A stretch of DNA of 64,000 bases, taken from the NCBI RefSeq assembly GCF_016653635.2, contig NZ_CP067420.1, positions 1,309,501 to 1,373,500 on the forward strand, given 5' to 3'. The notes under the pieces are model-generated. The model worked only from the letters and a program-made list of their open reading frames with translations, was not told the origin of the DNA and searched no databases. Within the stretch, counting starts at the first letter, position 1, and each line of letters starts with the position of its first letter. The translations under genes and the position numbers were made by a program. This document shows, in pieces, positions 45,354 through 54,462 of this stretch. Origin of the DNA: Skermanella sp. TT6. GTDB lineage: Bacteria; Pseudomonadota; Alphaproteobacteria; Azospirillales; Azospirillaceae.

Positions 45354-45683
45354 ATGACCTTGATCGACATCGGCAGGGATTTCTCCCTGGTCACGGGCGG
45401 CCGCCATCGCAGCGGCGGCCCCCACAGTGCCGAGGCGTTCCGCGACGACCTGCTGGTCCCGGCCCTGAGGCGCGGGGACACGGTGGTGGTAAGGATAGGT
45501 GGGCCGTCCTATTCCATGGCGTGGCTCCAGGAGGTTTTCGCCACCCTCGACACCGCAGGTTTCTCGCGCGAGGACCTCGCCCGCCGTATCGTGATCGAAG
45601 CCGATGGGGAGTATCGCCGAACGAAGCTGGCGATCGAATCCTACATCCTCGGGCTGCCGCCGTCCTCCGAATCGCTGGAATAA
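45354..45683 (+). CDS. STAS-like domain (DUF4325) protein
   Basis: A 109-residue single-domain protein of the STAS-like DUF4325 family. The characteristic part is GDTVVVRIGGPSYSMAWLQEVF, where Ser in the SYS motif sits near the position of the phosphorylated Ser of anti-sigma antagonists. GGAGG lies about 5 bases before the ATG. Such domains are often partnered with ATPase/kinase domains of the HATPase type, but none is adjacent here. A membrane-anchored protein follows. Regulatory role inferred. Confidence 0.72.
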   Translation: MTLIDIGRDFSLVTGGRHRSGGPHSAEAFRDDLLVPALRRGDTVVVRIGGPSYSMAWLQEVFATLDTAGFSREDLARRIVIEADGEYRRTKLAIESYILGLPPSSESLE

Positions 45684-45786
45684 AGTCCTCCGACCGTCGA
45701 GCCGCCCCTTGGCTCCGGACCAACTCGCGGTTATAGTGAACAAACACAGAACATGCGTTTGCAAACTATGGCTCGGGGGCGGATCC

Positions 45787-46263
45787 ATGTGGGAGGACAA
45801 GGCGTTCCTGGGCAGCCTCCTCGGCGGCGCGCTGGGCGGCGCGATGCTGACGGCGCTGACCAATACCGCGTTGAACCGCATGGGCTTGCGCAGCGGCGAC
45901 CTGTCGGCGCGGATCGACGATCTCTGCCGCGACATCGAGCGCTTCGCCGATGCCGGCGTTCGCGCCTGGAGCCTGCCGGCCGCCGAAATGGGCGTCGAGG
46001 GGATCCGCCTGCGCGCCGAGATCCTCGGCCTGCAGCGCCGGATCGAGCTGTGGCTCGACCTGCTCGACCGCGAAAGCTGGGTGTTCCGGTTCGACGCGGA
46101 TGCCGACCTGATCGGCCTGTTCGAAGCGGTCAGCGGCGGCGACTTCGCCGAGTCCGGGCGCGGTTCCGACCCTTTCCGCTGCCAGGACATCCAGCGCCGG
46201 GCCGCCGGGCTGGTGGTGACGGTCCGGCGCTCCCGCAGGACCCTGCTGCATGGGCTTTTCTGA
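45787..46263 (+). CDS. Membrane-anchored protein of unknown function
   Basis: A 158-residue protein with an N-terminal Gly/Ala-rich membrane segment (FLGSLLGGALGGAMLTALTN) followed by about 120 residues of mainly helical, charged protein (IDDLCRDIERFADAGVRAWS; LRAEILGLQRRIELWLDLL). It follows the STAS-like gene by 103 bases on the same strand, so they may be co-expressed. ATG 45787 has no strong ribosome site. Function unknown. Confidence 0.6.
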   Translation: MWEDKAFLGSLLGGALGGAMLTALTNTALNRMGLRSGDLSARIDDLCRDIERFADAGVRAWSLPAAEMGVEGIRLRAEILGLQRRIELWLDLLDRESWVFRFDADADLIGLFEAVSGGDFAESGRGSDPFRCQDIQRRAAGLVVTVRRSRRTLLHGLF

Positions 46264-46309
46264 GGCTCCTTTCGTCCTAAGTCACCTTGCCTGCGACAGG
46301 AGGTTGCCG

Positions 46310-47047
46310 ATGACCGGAAATCTGGACGATCCGAACGCCAAGGTGCTGGAGATCCACCACAGGCTCTGCGTCGCCTACGACTGTCCGGTGGCCTATTTCC
46401 ACAGCCTGGACCCGCTCAGCGAGCTGGTTTCGTCCCTGTTGTCCCACCGGACCCGCAATGCCGATTCGGGCCGGGCCTTCAAGGCGTTGCGGGCGGCCTA
46501 TCCGGACTGGGCGGCGGTGCGCGATGCGCCGACGGACGAGATCCAGCAGGTGATCTCCGGGGTGACCTGGCCGGAACAGAAGGCTCCGCGCATCCAGCAG
46601 ATCCTGCGCGGCATCGCCGAGCGGCGACGGGGCGAGCTGTCGCTCGACTTCCTGGCGGACCTGCCGGTCGCCGAGGCGAGGGCCTGGCTGGAGGAGCTGT
46701 CCGGCGTCGGCCCCAAGACCAGCGCCGCCGTGCTGAGCTTCAGCACGCTGCGGCGGCCGGCCCTGCCGGTGGACAGCCATCATCACCGGGTCGCCGTCCG
46801 CACCGGCATGATACCGGCCACCCTGGCCGTCGGTCCCGCCCATGCCGTCCTGTCGGCCCAACTGCCGGAGGAATGGACCGCGCAGCAGATCTACGACAAC
46901 CACGAAGTCATGATGCTGCACGGCCAGCGATGCTGCTACTTCCGCAATCCGGCCTGCGGCCGCTGCGTCCTGCTCGATCTCTGCCCGACCGGGCAGCGGA
47001 GGCAGGCGCCGCGCGCGGACGCGGAGGCGCAGCGGCCGACCGCGTGA
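46310..47047 (+). CDS. Endonuclease III-family DNA glycosylase
   Basis: A 245-residue HhH-GPD base-excision enzyme. The helix-hairpin-helix LSGVGPKTSAAVL carries the catalytic Lys136, and the catalytic Asp155 is in VDSHHHRVA, so it should have glycosylase and lyase activity. The C-terminal [4Fe-4S] loop has the spacing Cys-x6-Cys-x2-Cys-x5-Cys (CYFRNPACGRCVLLDLC). AGGAGG precedes the ATG. Divergence from classic Nth (for example SHRTRNADS instead of SAQATD) suggests a second paralogue; the main nth may lie elsewhere. Confidence 0.88.
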   Translation: MTGNLDDPNAKVLEIHHRLCVAYDCPVAYFHSLDPLSELVSSLLSHRTRNADSGRAFKALRAAYPDWAAVRDAPTDEIQQVISGVTWPEQKAPRIQQILRGIAERRRGELSLDFLADLPVAEARAWLEELSGVGPKTSAAVLSFSTLRRPALPVDSHHHRVAVRTGMIPATLAVGPAHAVLSAQLPEEWTAQQIYDNHEVMMLHGQRCCYFRNPACGRCVLLDLCPTGQRRQAPRADAEAQRPTA

Positions 47048-47065
47048 CGGGGCATCGAGACCGGC

Positions 47066-48400
47066 TCACCTCGTGGCGGCGAGCAGCTTGGCCTTCAGTT
47101 CCTTGACGCGGTCGTAGCCTTCGACGATGTCGCACAGCCGCAGCCGGTCCACGATGATCTGGTTGATTTCGGCGCGGGACAGGCCGCATTTCACCGCCGA
47201 GCGGATCTGCTCGATCGCCTCCGCTTCCATCGATCTGGTGATGGAATCGAATTTCGCCTTGGTCTGGTGCTCGATCTTGAGCGATCGCGACAGGTCCTTG
47301 AACTGGCGGAGCGCCGAGGCGCGATCCTCGGCCTCCGCCACTTCGGCATCGCTGGAGGTGCCGGGATTTGCCGCGACCGCCGCGCGGGCGGCTGCAGATT
47401 TCCCGGCGGTGCGGTCCAGGTTGTCCATGACGAAGTCGCCGATCGCCCGGCGGGTCCGGTCGAGCGTGCGGTTGTCGATGTTGACCGTTCCCCACTGGCG
47501 CTTGCGGCCCAGGCTGTCCAGGCTGCTGACCAGCCGGCTGGCGACCTTCGCCGCCACCTGGATGTCGGTCTCCGGGATGTCGATCAGCCGTTCCGCATCG
47601 TCGCCCAGCCGGTCGATCACCGACTGGGTCAGGTCGCCGACCAGCATGTCGCGCTGCCGCTGGGTCGCCTGGAGCTTCACCCGCTCCAGGAGCTCCAGGA
47701 TCTTCGCCGGCTCTCCCGACAGGGACAGCAGGATGCGGGTCAGCAGCGAGACGTCCTCGGGGGTCGGCAGGGCGACGAAGGCTTCCTCGATCAGCTGCAC
47801 ATGGTGGGCCTGGAGGTCGTCGAACGGCTTTGGGGGCAGATCGGCCTTCATGCGCTCGATCTGCGCGCCGAGCTGCAGGAAGCCGCCCATCTCGGCGATC
47901 TGGACCAGCACGTCGTCGTCGCGCCCGATCCGTTCGATCCGCAGGCGCGTGTCCAGCTGGGCACGCTTGACGAAATCCGCCAGGATCCCCGCCGCCACCG
48001 GCCACAGGCGCTCCCCCAGGGCCAGCATGAAGGTCCTGTCCAGCGTCGTCTTGCCCGCCAGCTCGGCCCTGATCGCGGCGGCCTTCTGGGCGCCCAGGCC
48101 GCTTTCGACCAGGTCGACCACCGGCCGGATGATGGCGCGGTTGAACCGCCGGGTGCCGCGCCGATAGCGGAGCGGCGTGTCCAGCAGGTCCTCCACCGGG
48201 GAGAACAGGATCCGGGCCATGGACAGCGGGCGCGGGGGCTTCAGCCAGAAAAGCCGGTGGCGGACCTTGGCGATCGCGTCGTCCAGCTGCGTCCTTTCCG
48301 GCAGCGTGTCCACCATCCTGACGATCTGGACCAGCTTCTCGTCCGAGGCCTGGGCGATCGCGAGGCCCAGTTGCTGCAGTTCCGCCCAGTTCAGCGTCAT
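47066..48400 (-). CDS. 444-aa protein of unknown function (coupled gene 2)
   Basis: A 444-residue soluble, strongly helical protein with no signal peptide. It opens MTLNWAELQQLGLAIAQASDEKLVQ, has a repeated style of 'QIVRMV/QLIEEAF' helices, and ends in a charged coiled coil (DLSRSLKIEHQTKAKFDSI; YDRVKELKAKLLAATR). There are no nucleotide-binding or catalytic motifs. Its ATG overlaps the stop of the upstream 376-aa gene by four bases, so the two are translated together and probably work together. No family recognised. Confidence 0.75.
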   Translation of the reverse strand: MTLNWAELQQLGLAIAQASDEKLVQIVRMVDTLPERTQLDDAIAKVRHRLFWLKPPRPLSMARILFSPVEDLLDTPLRYRRGTRRFNRAIIRPVVDLVESGLGAQKAAAIRAELAGKTTLDRTFMLALGERLWPVAAGILADFVKRAQLDTRLRIERIGRDDDVLVQIAEMGGFLQLGAQIERMKADLPPKPFDDLQAHHVQLIEEAFVALPTPEDVSLLTRILLSLSGEPAKILELLERVKLQATQRQRDMLVGDLTQSVIDRLGDDAERLIDIPETDIQVAAKVASRLVSSLDSLGRKRQWGTVNIDNRTLDRTRRAIGDFVMDNLDRTAGKSAAARAAVAANPGTSSDAEVAEAEDRASALRQFKDLSRSLKIEHQTKAKFDSITRSMEAEAIEQIRSAVKCGLSRAEINQIIVDRLRLCDIVEGYDRVKELKAKLLAATR

Positions 48401-49527
48401 CGCATGGCTCCCTTCAGCAACTCGTTCCGGACCACCTGGTCACGGAGGTTCCTGCCGGTGCGCCAATCCTGGTTCAGCCGCACCCACTTGCGCTGGATCG
48501 TCCGGGCTTCCTGCTCGAGCCCGCTCTCGGTCCATTCCGAAACCTCCTTGGGCATCACCGGGATGAGCCTGGCGAGGTCCAGGATCGCGTCGCGCTGCCG
48601 CTCGTGCGGCTCGTTCACGACCGAGGTCCACAATGATACGATGTAGGACCATCCGTCCAGCAGCCAGGCGAGCCGCGACATCTGGCCGCTGACCACTCGG
48701 GAGTCGCGGTCCCAGTTGCGCATGATGCTCAGGACGTTGCGGAGTATCGCGTCGGTTTCCACCAGGGTGAGCCGGGCCATGGTGGTGGTATGGATCGCCA
48801 CCTGGACGGCGAACCGGCCGACCTCGGCGGCGCCGGAGACGTCCCGGCTCTGCCATTGGGACACCGTCTCCTGGAACGAGTCCAGGTCGAGCAGCAGGCG
48901 CCGGAGCCGGCCGGGCGCCGGAGCCCAGGGCAGCCCCACCGAGAAGGTCGACCGGGTCAGGCTCTCGATCCGTTGGTAGAGGATCTCCGGCGAGATGTTG
49001 AGCGCGCCGGAGACCTGGAAGATCGCCCGCTTCATGCGGGCTTCGGTATCCTCCCCAGGGCGGCCGGTCATGAGTTCCTGGGCCGAGATGCCGGCCAGCT
49101 TCAGCAGGTCGACGACCAGCAGGAAGTTGGTCAGCAGCGCCTCCTCCTTCTCCTGGGCGAGAAGGGCCTGGGCGCGGCGCATGGCGTCGCGGCCGGCCAA
49201 GCCTTCCGCCGCGACGCCGAGCGTCGCGGTGCGCACGGTCGCCGGATCGATCCGCTCGACGCGCAGCACGGACTCGTAGAGGGCATGGTCATGCATGGTG
49301 ATCGTGGCGAACTGCACCAGGGAGCGCCAGGCCAGGATATAGGAGCCGCGGCCGCCGGCGAGGTTCGGCAGGATCAGCTCCACGGAGTCGCCGGTCGACT
49401 GCCGGATTCGGGCCTGGACGAGTAGCGGCGTGGTGAAGTCGACCGCCACCCCCCGCTGCGCGAAGGTGGACGGAGCGAACTCCGCCGGCTTTTCCATGAT
49501 CTGTCCGATCAGATCGGCCGAACTCAT
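48397..49527 (-). CDS. 376-aa protein of unknown function (coupled gene 1)
   Basis: A 376-residue soluble, mainly helical protein. Notable stretches are GGRGSYILAWRSLVQFATITMHDHALYES near residues 60-88 and FQETVSQWQSRDVSGAAEVG. His and Asp residues occur (MHDHALYE), but no known motif is completed. No signal or membrane segment. It overlaps the next gene by four bases. Because neither protein resembles anything I know and they are strictly coupled, they form a candidate two-component complex. Confidence 0.72.
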   Translation of the reverse strand: MSSADLIGQIMEKPAEFAPSTFAQRGVAVDFTTPLLVQARIRQSTGDSVELILPNLAGGRGSYILAWRSLVQFATITMHDHALYESVLRVERIDPATVRTATLGVAAEGLAGRDAMRRAQALLAQEKEEALLTNFLLVVDLLKLAGISAQELMTGRPGEDTEARMKRAIFQVSGALNISPEILYQRIESLTRSTFSVGLPWAPAPGRLRRLLLDLDSFQETVSQWQSRDVSGAAEVGRFAVQVAIHTTTMARLTLVETDAILRNVLSIMRNWDRDSRVVSGQMSRLAWLLDGWSYIVSLWTSVVNEPHERQRDAILDLARLIPVMPKEVSEWTESGLEQEARTIQRKWVRLNQDWRTGRNLRDQVVRNELLKGAMR

Positions 49528-49737
49528 TCAGAAGGTCTCCAGTGGGCGATGCTCGACGGCAATTCGAATATCATATTGCGGTTAATACAATATATCCTGC
49601 CAATGGATCGTAATTTACTTCTTGCCCCCGGAACCGGCTTTTCGTGATGGTTGCCCGCGGCGCATGTTGGCCTGGGTACCGGTGCGGGCACGTACCGCTG
49701 CGGCACCTTCGCGAAACCATTCTGATCGGGGGCACCC

Positions 49738-51177
49738 ATGGCCGAACCGGACGCAGCCGGATTTCTTCCCGCCCGGCACCACGCGGATCTGGGCGACGCC
49801 TTCTTCGACGTGGTCGAGCCGGCGGACTTCCCGAAGCATGTCCTGCGCTGGCGGAACGACCGCTGGGCGCGCCGGGTCGGGCTGGGGAACCTGACCGAGA
49901 GCGAGTGGATCGCGCATTTCGGCCGATTCGAACCGCTGCCCGGCAGCCTGGCGCGGCCGCTGGCGCTCCGCTACCACGGGCACCAGTTCCGTAGCTACAA
50001 TCCGCAGCTCGGGGACGGGCGCGGTTTCCTGTTCGCCCAGCTTCGCGACCCCGTGGACGGGCGTCTTCTCGATCTCGGCACCAAGGGCAGCGGCGAGACG
50101 CCGTGGTCGCGCGGGGCGGACGGCCGCCTGACGCTGAAGGGCGGCGTCCGGGAGGTGCTGGCGACCGAGCTGCTGGAAGCCCGGGGCGTCAACACATCCA
50201 AGAGCTTCAGCCTGATCGAGACCGGCGAGAACCTGTTCCGGGGCGACGAGCCGTCGCCGACCCGGTCCTCGGTCCTGGTCCGGCTCAGCCATTCCCACAT
50301 CCGGATCGGCACCTTCCAGCGGCTGGCCTATCTGGGCGACCAGGACGGCCTGCGGCGGCTGGTCGACCACAGCATCCGGCACTATATGCCGGACGCCTGG
50401 AGCGAGGACGAGGGCGCGCGGACCCTGGCCTTCTTCGAGCGCGCCTGCGCCAACGTCGCCCGCATGGGCGCGGAATGGACCGCGGCCGGCTTCGTCCACG
50501 GTGTCATCAACACCGACAACGTGACCGTGACGGGCGAGAGCTTCGACTATGGCCCGTACCGTTTCCTGCCGGTCTACGACCCCAAGTTCGTCGCGGCCTA
50601 TTTCGATCCGGTCGGCCTCTACGCCTTCGGGCGCCAGCCCGGCGCGTTGCGCTGGAACCTGTGCCGGCTGGCCGAATGCCTGATTCCCTTCGCGTCGCCG
50701 GCCAGGTTGGAGCTTGCGGTCAACGGTTTCGACGGCCTGTTCGCCGGCGCGCTGGCCCGGGCGACCCTGGACCGGCTGGCGCTGGAACACGGCGAGCCCG
50801 CCGCCGACCTCGATTTCGTCAGCGCGCTGTACGGATTCATGGCGTCGAGCGGGGTGCCGTTCGAGCGCTTCTTCTTCGACTGGCGCGGCGGCCCGGAGAG
50901 CGAGCGGCGCGCGGGCGAAAGCCCCGCTGCCGGGCTGTACGCCGGGGTCGACTTCGCCCCGGTCCGCGCCGGCCTGCTGGGGCGGCGGCCGACGGGGGCT
51001 GCGAACCTGTCGCATCCTTACTTCGGGGGCAACCCCTGCACGCTGCTGATCGAGGAGATCGAAGCCCTGTGGGCACCGATCGCCGAGGCGGACGACTGGT
51101 CGCCCTGGCGGGCCAAGCTGGAGGAAATCGCGACCGCGGCGGAGGCGTTCGGCACCCTCATTCCCGGGCGCAGTTGA
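49738..51177 (+). CDS. selO: SelO-family pseudokinase (protein AMPylase), divergent
   Basis: A 479-residue protein of the SelO/YdiU family, which transfers AMP from inverted ATP to proteins of redox homeostasis. Seen: YHGHQFRSYNPQLGDGRG, then LGTKGSGETPWSRGADGR (nucleotide loop with Lys and Arg), HGVINTDNVTVTGESFDYGP with the metal-binding Asn and Asp, and YAFGRQPGALRWNLCRLAE. The family's C-terminal block NPxxVLRNxLAQ and terminal Cys are absent; the end is shorter and different. It should keep the active site but may lack the redox switch. Confidence 0.85.
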   Translation: MAEPDAAGFLPARHHADLGDAFFDVVEPADFPKHVLRWRNDRWARRVGLGNLTESEWIAHFGRFEPLPGSLARPLALRYHGHQFRSYNPQLGDGRGFLFAQLRDPVDGRLLDLGTKGSGETPWSRGADGRLTLKGGVREVLATELLEARGVNTSKSFSLIETGENLFRGDEPSPTRSSVLVRLSHSHIRIGTFQRLAYLGDQDGLRRLVDHSIRHYMPDAWSEDEGARTLAFFERACANVARMGAEWTAAGFVHGVINTDNVTVTGESFDYGPYRFLPVYDPKFVAAYFDPVGLYAFGRQPGALRWNLCRLAECLIPFASPARLELAVNGFDGLFAGALARATLDRLALEHGEPAADLDFVSALYGFMASSGVPFERFFFDWRGGPESERRAGESPAAGLYAGVDFAPVRAGLLGRRPTGAANLSHPYFGGNPCTLLIEEIEALWAPIAEADDWSPWRAKLEEIATAAEAFGTLIPGRS

Positions 51178-51505
51178 CCTGGCCCACCGCCGTGTAGCGG
51201 CAGACCATGCCGGTGCTGAAGCGGAACCGCTCCGTCCCCTCGCGCCGGACCGCGACCCCGTTGGAGAACTGGACCCAGCCGAGCGAGTCCATATGGGCCT
51301 GGATCCCGTTGGAGAACAGAAGCTCGCCCTTGGGCGACTTCGCCACCTTGACGCCGTCGGACATCAGGATGTCGTTGGCCCCGTCGCGGAAGGCGGCGAT
51401 CCCGTGCGAGCACCGGACGCCGCCGATCGAGACGGCGCATGCGAAGGGCTGCTGGTGAGGACCCAGGACGACCATCGCGAAGACCGCGACTTCCAGCACG
51501 TTCAT
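51158..51505 (-). CDS. Small protein with degenerate SNG repeats
   Basis: About 115 residues. An N-terminal hydrophobic stretch (VLEVAVFAMVVLG) looks like a signal or anchor. The rest is a set of 18-20 residue beta-like repeats with the theme S(N/D/T)G(I/V/M): CSHGIAAFRDG, LMSDGVKVAKSPKG, LLFSNGIQAHMDSLG, VQFSNGVAVRREG, FRFSTGMVCRYT. Two Cys pairs may bridge it. It overlaps the end of selO by 20 bases on the opposite strand. An alternative GTG start lies at 51529. No function known. Confidence 0.6.
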   Translation of the reverse strand: MNVLEVAVFAMVVLGPHQQPFACAVSIGGVRCSHGIAAFRDGANDILMSDGVKVAKSPKGELLFSNGIQAHMDSLGWVQFSNGVAVRREGTERFRFSTGMVCRYTAVGQVNCARE

Positions 51506-51678
51506 GATCACAACGGAAATCCCAGGCACCCCGAAACCGATGGGCGGGGTATAGCGCGGGAACGGTAAAGATACCCTGTAGCGTCTTGACGCTTCGTGGC
51601 GTGCGGCGCCGCCGGTCCCGCGGCAGCGGTAATGTGTCCCATCCTCCCCTCGGCCGATTCGGTTGTAATACTGCTGAC

Positions 51679-52626
51679 ATGATGGGAACCAGCCACCGGA
51701 TGGATGCGGCCATGGGCGACGGGAAGACGGGCGGAAAGAAAAAGAAGAAGGCGGTCCTGGAAATGGCGGGAGAGGTGCTGCGCGACGCCCGCGAGGTCGC
51801 GGCGGTCGAGGCGCACTGGCACGTGCTGGGATCGGGCCAGGTGCCGGACAAGCCGGTGAAGAAGTACAAATACATCGACGAGCTGGCGAAGCTGCAGTTC
51901 GAGCTCATCAAGCTCCAGGAATGGGTGCGGGTCGAGGGGCTGAAGGTCTGCATCATCTTCGAGGGGCGGGACGCCGCCGGCAAGGGCGGGGTGATCAAGC
52001 GCATCGCCGAAAGCCTGAACCCGCGCGTCTGCCGGATCGTGGCGCTGGGCACCCCGACCGAGAAGGAGCGGGGGCAATGGTACTTCCAGCGCTACGTCGC
52101 CCAGCTGCCCGCCAAGGGCGAGATCGTCCTGTTCGACCGCAGCTGGTACAACCGCGCCGGCGTCGAGAAGGTGATGGGCTTCTGCACCGACGACGAATAC
52201 GAGGAGTTCCTGCGTTCCTGCCCGCTGTTCGAGGAGATGCTGGTCCAGTCCGGCATCATCCTGATCAAGTACTGGTTCTCGGTCAGCGACGAGGAGCAGG
52301 AGCGCCGCTTCATCGAGCGCACCACCAACCCGATCAAGCGCTGGAAGCTGAGCCCGATGGACCTGGAGTCGCGCAAGCACTGGGTCGAGTATTCCCAGGC
52401 CAAGGACGTCATGCTGAAGCACACCGACCTGAAGCGCACGCCCTGGTACATCGTGGATGCCGACAACAAGAAGCGCGCCCGCCTGAACTGCATCGCCCAC
52501 CTGCTCCGCCAGATCCCCTACAAGGACCTGCTGCCCGAAGCCCTGGAACTGCCACCACGGCAGGAGGACACGGGGTACAAACGTCCGGCGAAGTCGGACC
52601 AGCGCTGGGTGCCGGGGATCTATTGA
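51679..52626 (+). CDS. ppk2: Polyphosphate kinase 2 (PPK2 family)
   Basis: A 315-residue cytoplasmic enzyme that uses polyphosphate to make nucleoside di- or triphosphates, or the reverse. Walker A is FEGRDAAGKGG, Walker B is VLFDRSWYNRAGVEKVMGF, and the lid has RRFIERTTNPIKRWKLSPMD. Length and single domain fit class I PPK2. Start ATG 51679 (Met-Met) precedes a Lys-rich N terminus with four consecutive Lys. A further ATG at 51700 is possible. Flanked by unrelated genes. Confidence 0.92.
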   Translation: MMGTSHRMDAAMGDGKTGGKKKKKAVLEMAGEVLRDAREVAAVEAHWHVLGSGQVPDKPVKKYKYIDELAKLQFELIKLQEWVRVEGLKVCIIFEGRDAAGKGGVIKRIAESLNPRVCRIVALGTPTEKERGQWYFQRYVAQLPAKGEIVLFDRSWYNRAGVEKVMGFCTDDEYEEFLRSCPLFEEMLVQSGIILIKYWFSVSDEEQERRFIERTTNPIKRWKLSPMDLESRKHWVEYSQAKDVMLKHTDLKRTPWYIVDADNKKRARLNCIAHLLRQIPYKDLLPEALELPPRQEDTGYKRPAKSDQRWVPGIY

Positions 52627-52650
52627 GGGGGCGGCGCGTTCCGATCCGCC

Positions 52651-54336
52651 TCAATCCTCCGCGTGGCCGGGCCGGGAGCGGGTGATGGCGACGCTCAGCA
52701 GGATCACCGGCAGGATGCCGACGGCGACGATCGCCAGCGCCGGGGCGGAGGCTTCGGCCAGGCGCTCGTCGGCGGCGAGCTGGTAGGTTCGCACCGCCAG
52801 CGTGTCGAAGTTGAAGGGGCGGACGATCAGGGTCGCCGGCAGCTCCTTCATCACGTCGACGAACACCAGCAGGCCCGCCGTCAGCAGGCTGCCCAGCATC
52901 AGGGGCGCATGGACCTTGACCAGCGTGCCCGACGGGGTCTGGCCCAGCACGCGGGACGCTTGGTCCATGTTGGGCCGGATCTTGCCCAGGCTCGCCTCGA
53001 TCGTGTTGAACGATACGGCCAGGAAGCGGACCAGATAGGCGAAGATCAGCGCCGCGATCGTTCCGCTCAGCAGCAGGCCGGTGGAGATGCCGAAATGCTC
53101 GACCAGGAAGGCGTCGAGCGCATTGTCCAGCCGGGCGAACGGGATCAGCACGCCGATGGCGATCACAGATCCCGGCACCGCGTAGCCCATCGAGGCGATC
53201 CGCACCGCGCCCTTCAGGACGGGGGAGGGGCGGAGCCGCAGCCCGTAGGCGAGGACGACGGCCAGGGCGACCGCCAGGACCGAGGTCAGCGCCGCCAGCA
53301 GGATGCTGTTGGTCGCCAGGGTCCAGAACATCGCTCCCAGGAGCGCGTCGCCGTCCTCCAGGGCAAGGTCCAGCAGCGCCGCCGCCGGCACTAGGAAGCC
53401 CAGCAGCAGCGGCAGCACGCAGGCGGCCAGCGCCGCGGCGCCGCGCAGGCCGCGCAGGCGGTAGCTGGGCAGGCGGCGGTACCGGCTTGTCGTGTGGTGG
53501 AACTTGGCGGATCCCCGAGACCAGCGCTCCATCAGCATCAGCACCAGAACGAACAGCATGAGCACGGAGGCGAGCTGCGCCGCCGCGACCGGCTGGCCCA
53601 TGGCGAACCAGGTCCGGTAGATGCCGGTGGTGAAGGTGTCCACGGCGAAATACTGCACCGTGCCGAAGTCGGCCAGCACCTCCATCAGGACCAGCGCCAG
53701 CCCCGCGACGATCGCCGGCCGCGCCAGGGGCAGCGCCACGCCGAAGAAACTGCGGTAGGGGCCGCGCCCCAGGGTCCGGCTGACCTCCAGGACGCAGACC
53801 GACTGCTCCAGGAAGGCGGCGCGCGACAGCAGGTAGACGTAGGGGTACAGCACCAGGGTCAGCATCGCGACGGCGCCGCCCAGCGAGCGGATGTTGGGGA
53901 ACCAGTAGTCGTGGCGGGTCCAGCCGGTCAGCTCGCGCAGCGTCGTCTGCACCGGCCCGACGAACTGCAGAAGGTCGGTATAGACATAGGCCATCACATA
54001 GGCCGGAACCGCCATGGGCAGCAGCAGAGCCCATTCCAGCACGCGGCTGCCGGGAAACCGGCACATGGTGACCAGCCAGGCCGTTCCGACGCCGATCACC
54101 AGCGTGCCCGCCCCGACGCCCAAGACCAGCTTCGCCGTGTTGCCCAGGTAATAGGGCAGCACCGTCGAGGCGAGGTGGGACCAGACGCCGTCGGTCGGAA
54201 TGAAGATGCGGCTCACCACCACCACCACCGGAAGCGCCACCAGGCAGGCGATCAGAAGGGTGGCGGCCGTCCAGCCGCTCGGCAGCAGGCGGTGGCGGGC
54301 TCGGTCGGCGGCGATGCTCAGGGCGTTGAGGGTCAA
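52651..54336 (-). CDS. Ferric iron ABC transporter permease (double-domain)
   Basis: A 561-residue inner-membrane protein made of two fused binding-protein-dependent permease domains (about 12 helices), the FbpB/SfuB/ThiP-like architecture. Coupling motifs with EAA-type loops are EVSRTLGRGPYRSFFGVALPLARPA in the first half (seen around residue 175-200) and DQASRVLGQTPSGTLVKVHAPLM in the second. The binding protein and ATPase genes are not adjacent, so it depends on genes elsewhere. Iron is inferred from family resemblance; thiamine transport would be the alternative. Confidence 0.85.
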   Translation of the reverse strand: MTLNALSIAADRARHRLLPSGWTAATLLIACLVALPVVVVVSRIFIPTDGVWSHLASTVLPYYLGNTAKLVLGVGAGTLVIGVGTAWLVTMCRFPGSRVLEWALLLPMAVPAYVMAYVYTDLLQFVGPVQTTLRELTGWTRHDYWFPNIRSLGGAVAMLTLVLYPYVYLLSRAAFLEQSVCVLEVSRTLGRGPYRSFFGVALPLARPAIVAGLALVLMEVLADFGTVQYFAVDTFTTGIYRTWFAMGQPVAAAQLASVLMLFVLVLMLMERWSRGSAKFHHTTSRYRRLPSYRLRGLRGAAALAACVLPLLLGFLVPAAALLDLALEDGDALLGAMFWTLATNSILLAALTSVLAVALAVVLAYGLRLRPSPVLKGAVRIASMGYAVPGSVIAIGVLIPFARLDNALDAFLVEHFGISTGLLLSGTIAALIFAYLVRFLAVSFNTIEASLGKIRPNMDQASRVLGQTPSGTLVKVHAPLMLGSLLTAGLLVFVDVMKELPATLIVRPFNFDTLAVRTYQLAADERLAEASAPALAIVAVGILPVILLSVAITRSRPGHAED

Positions 54337-54462
54337 GGGTTCGACTTCGCTGGAACGGGGTTCACCGGGAAACCGCTATCGTTCCATATGCTGCTAATAA
54401 GTCGCAATGACAAGATCGACGCACCCGCCCCGGTTCGGGGCAGGTCCCTGCCCGGAGCGGGA

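Noticed and set aside
52651-54336. Complete iron ABC transporter
   Set aside because: Only the fused permease is present; no binding protein or ATPase gene adjoins it.
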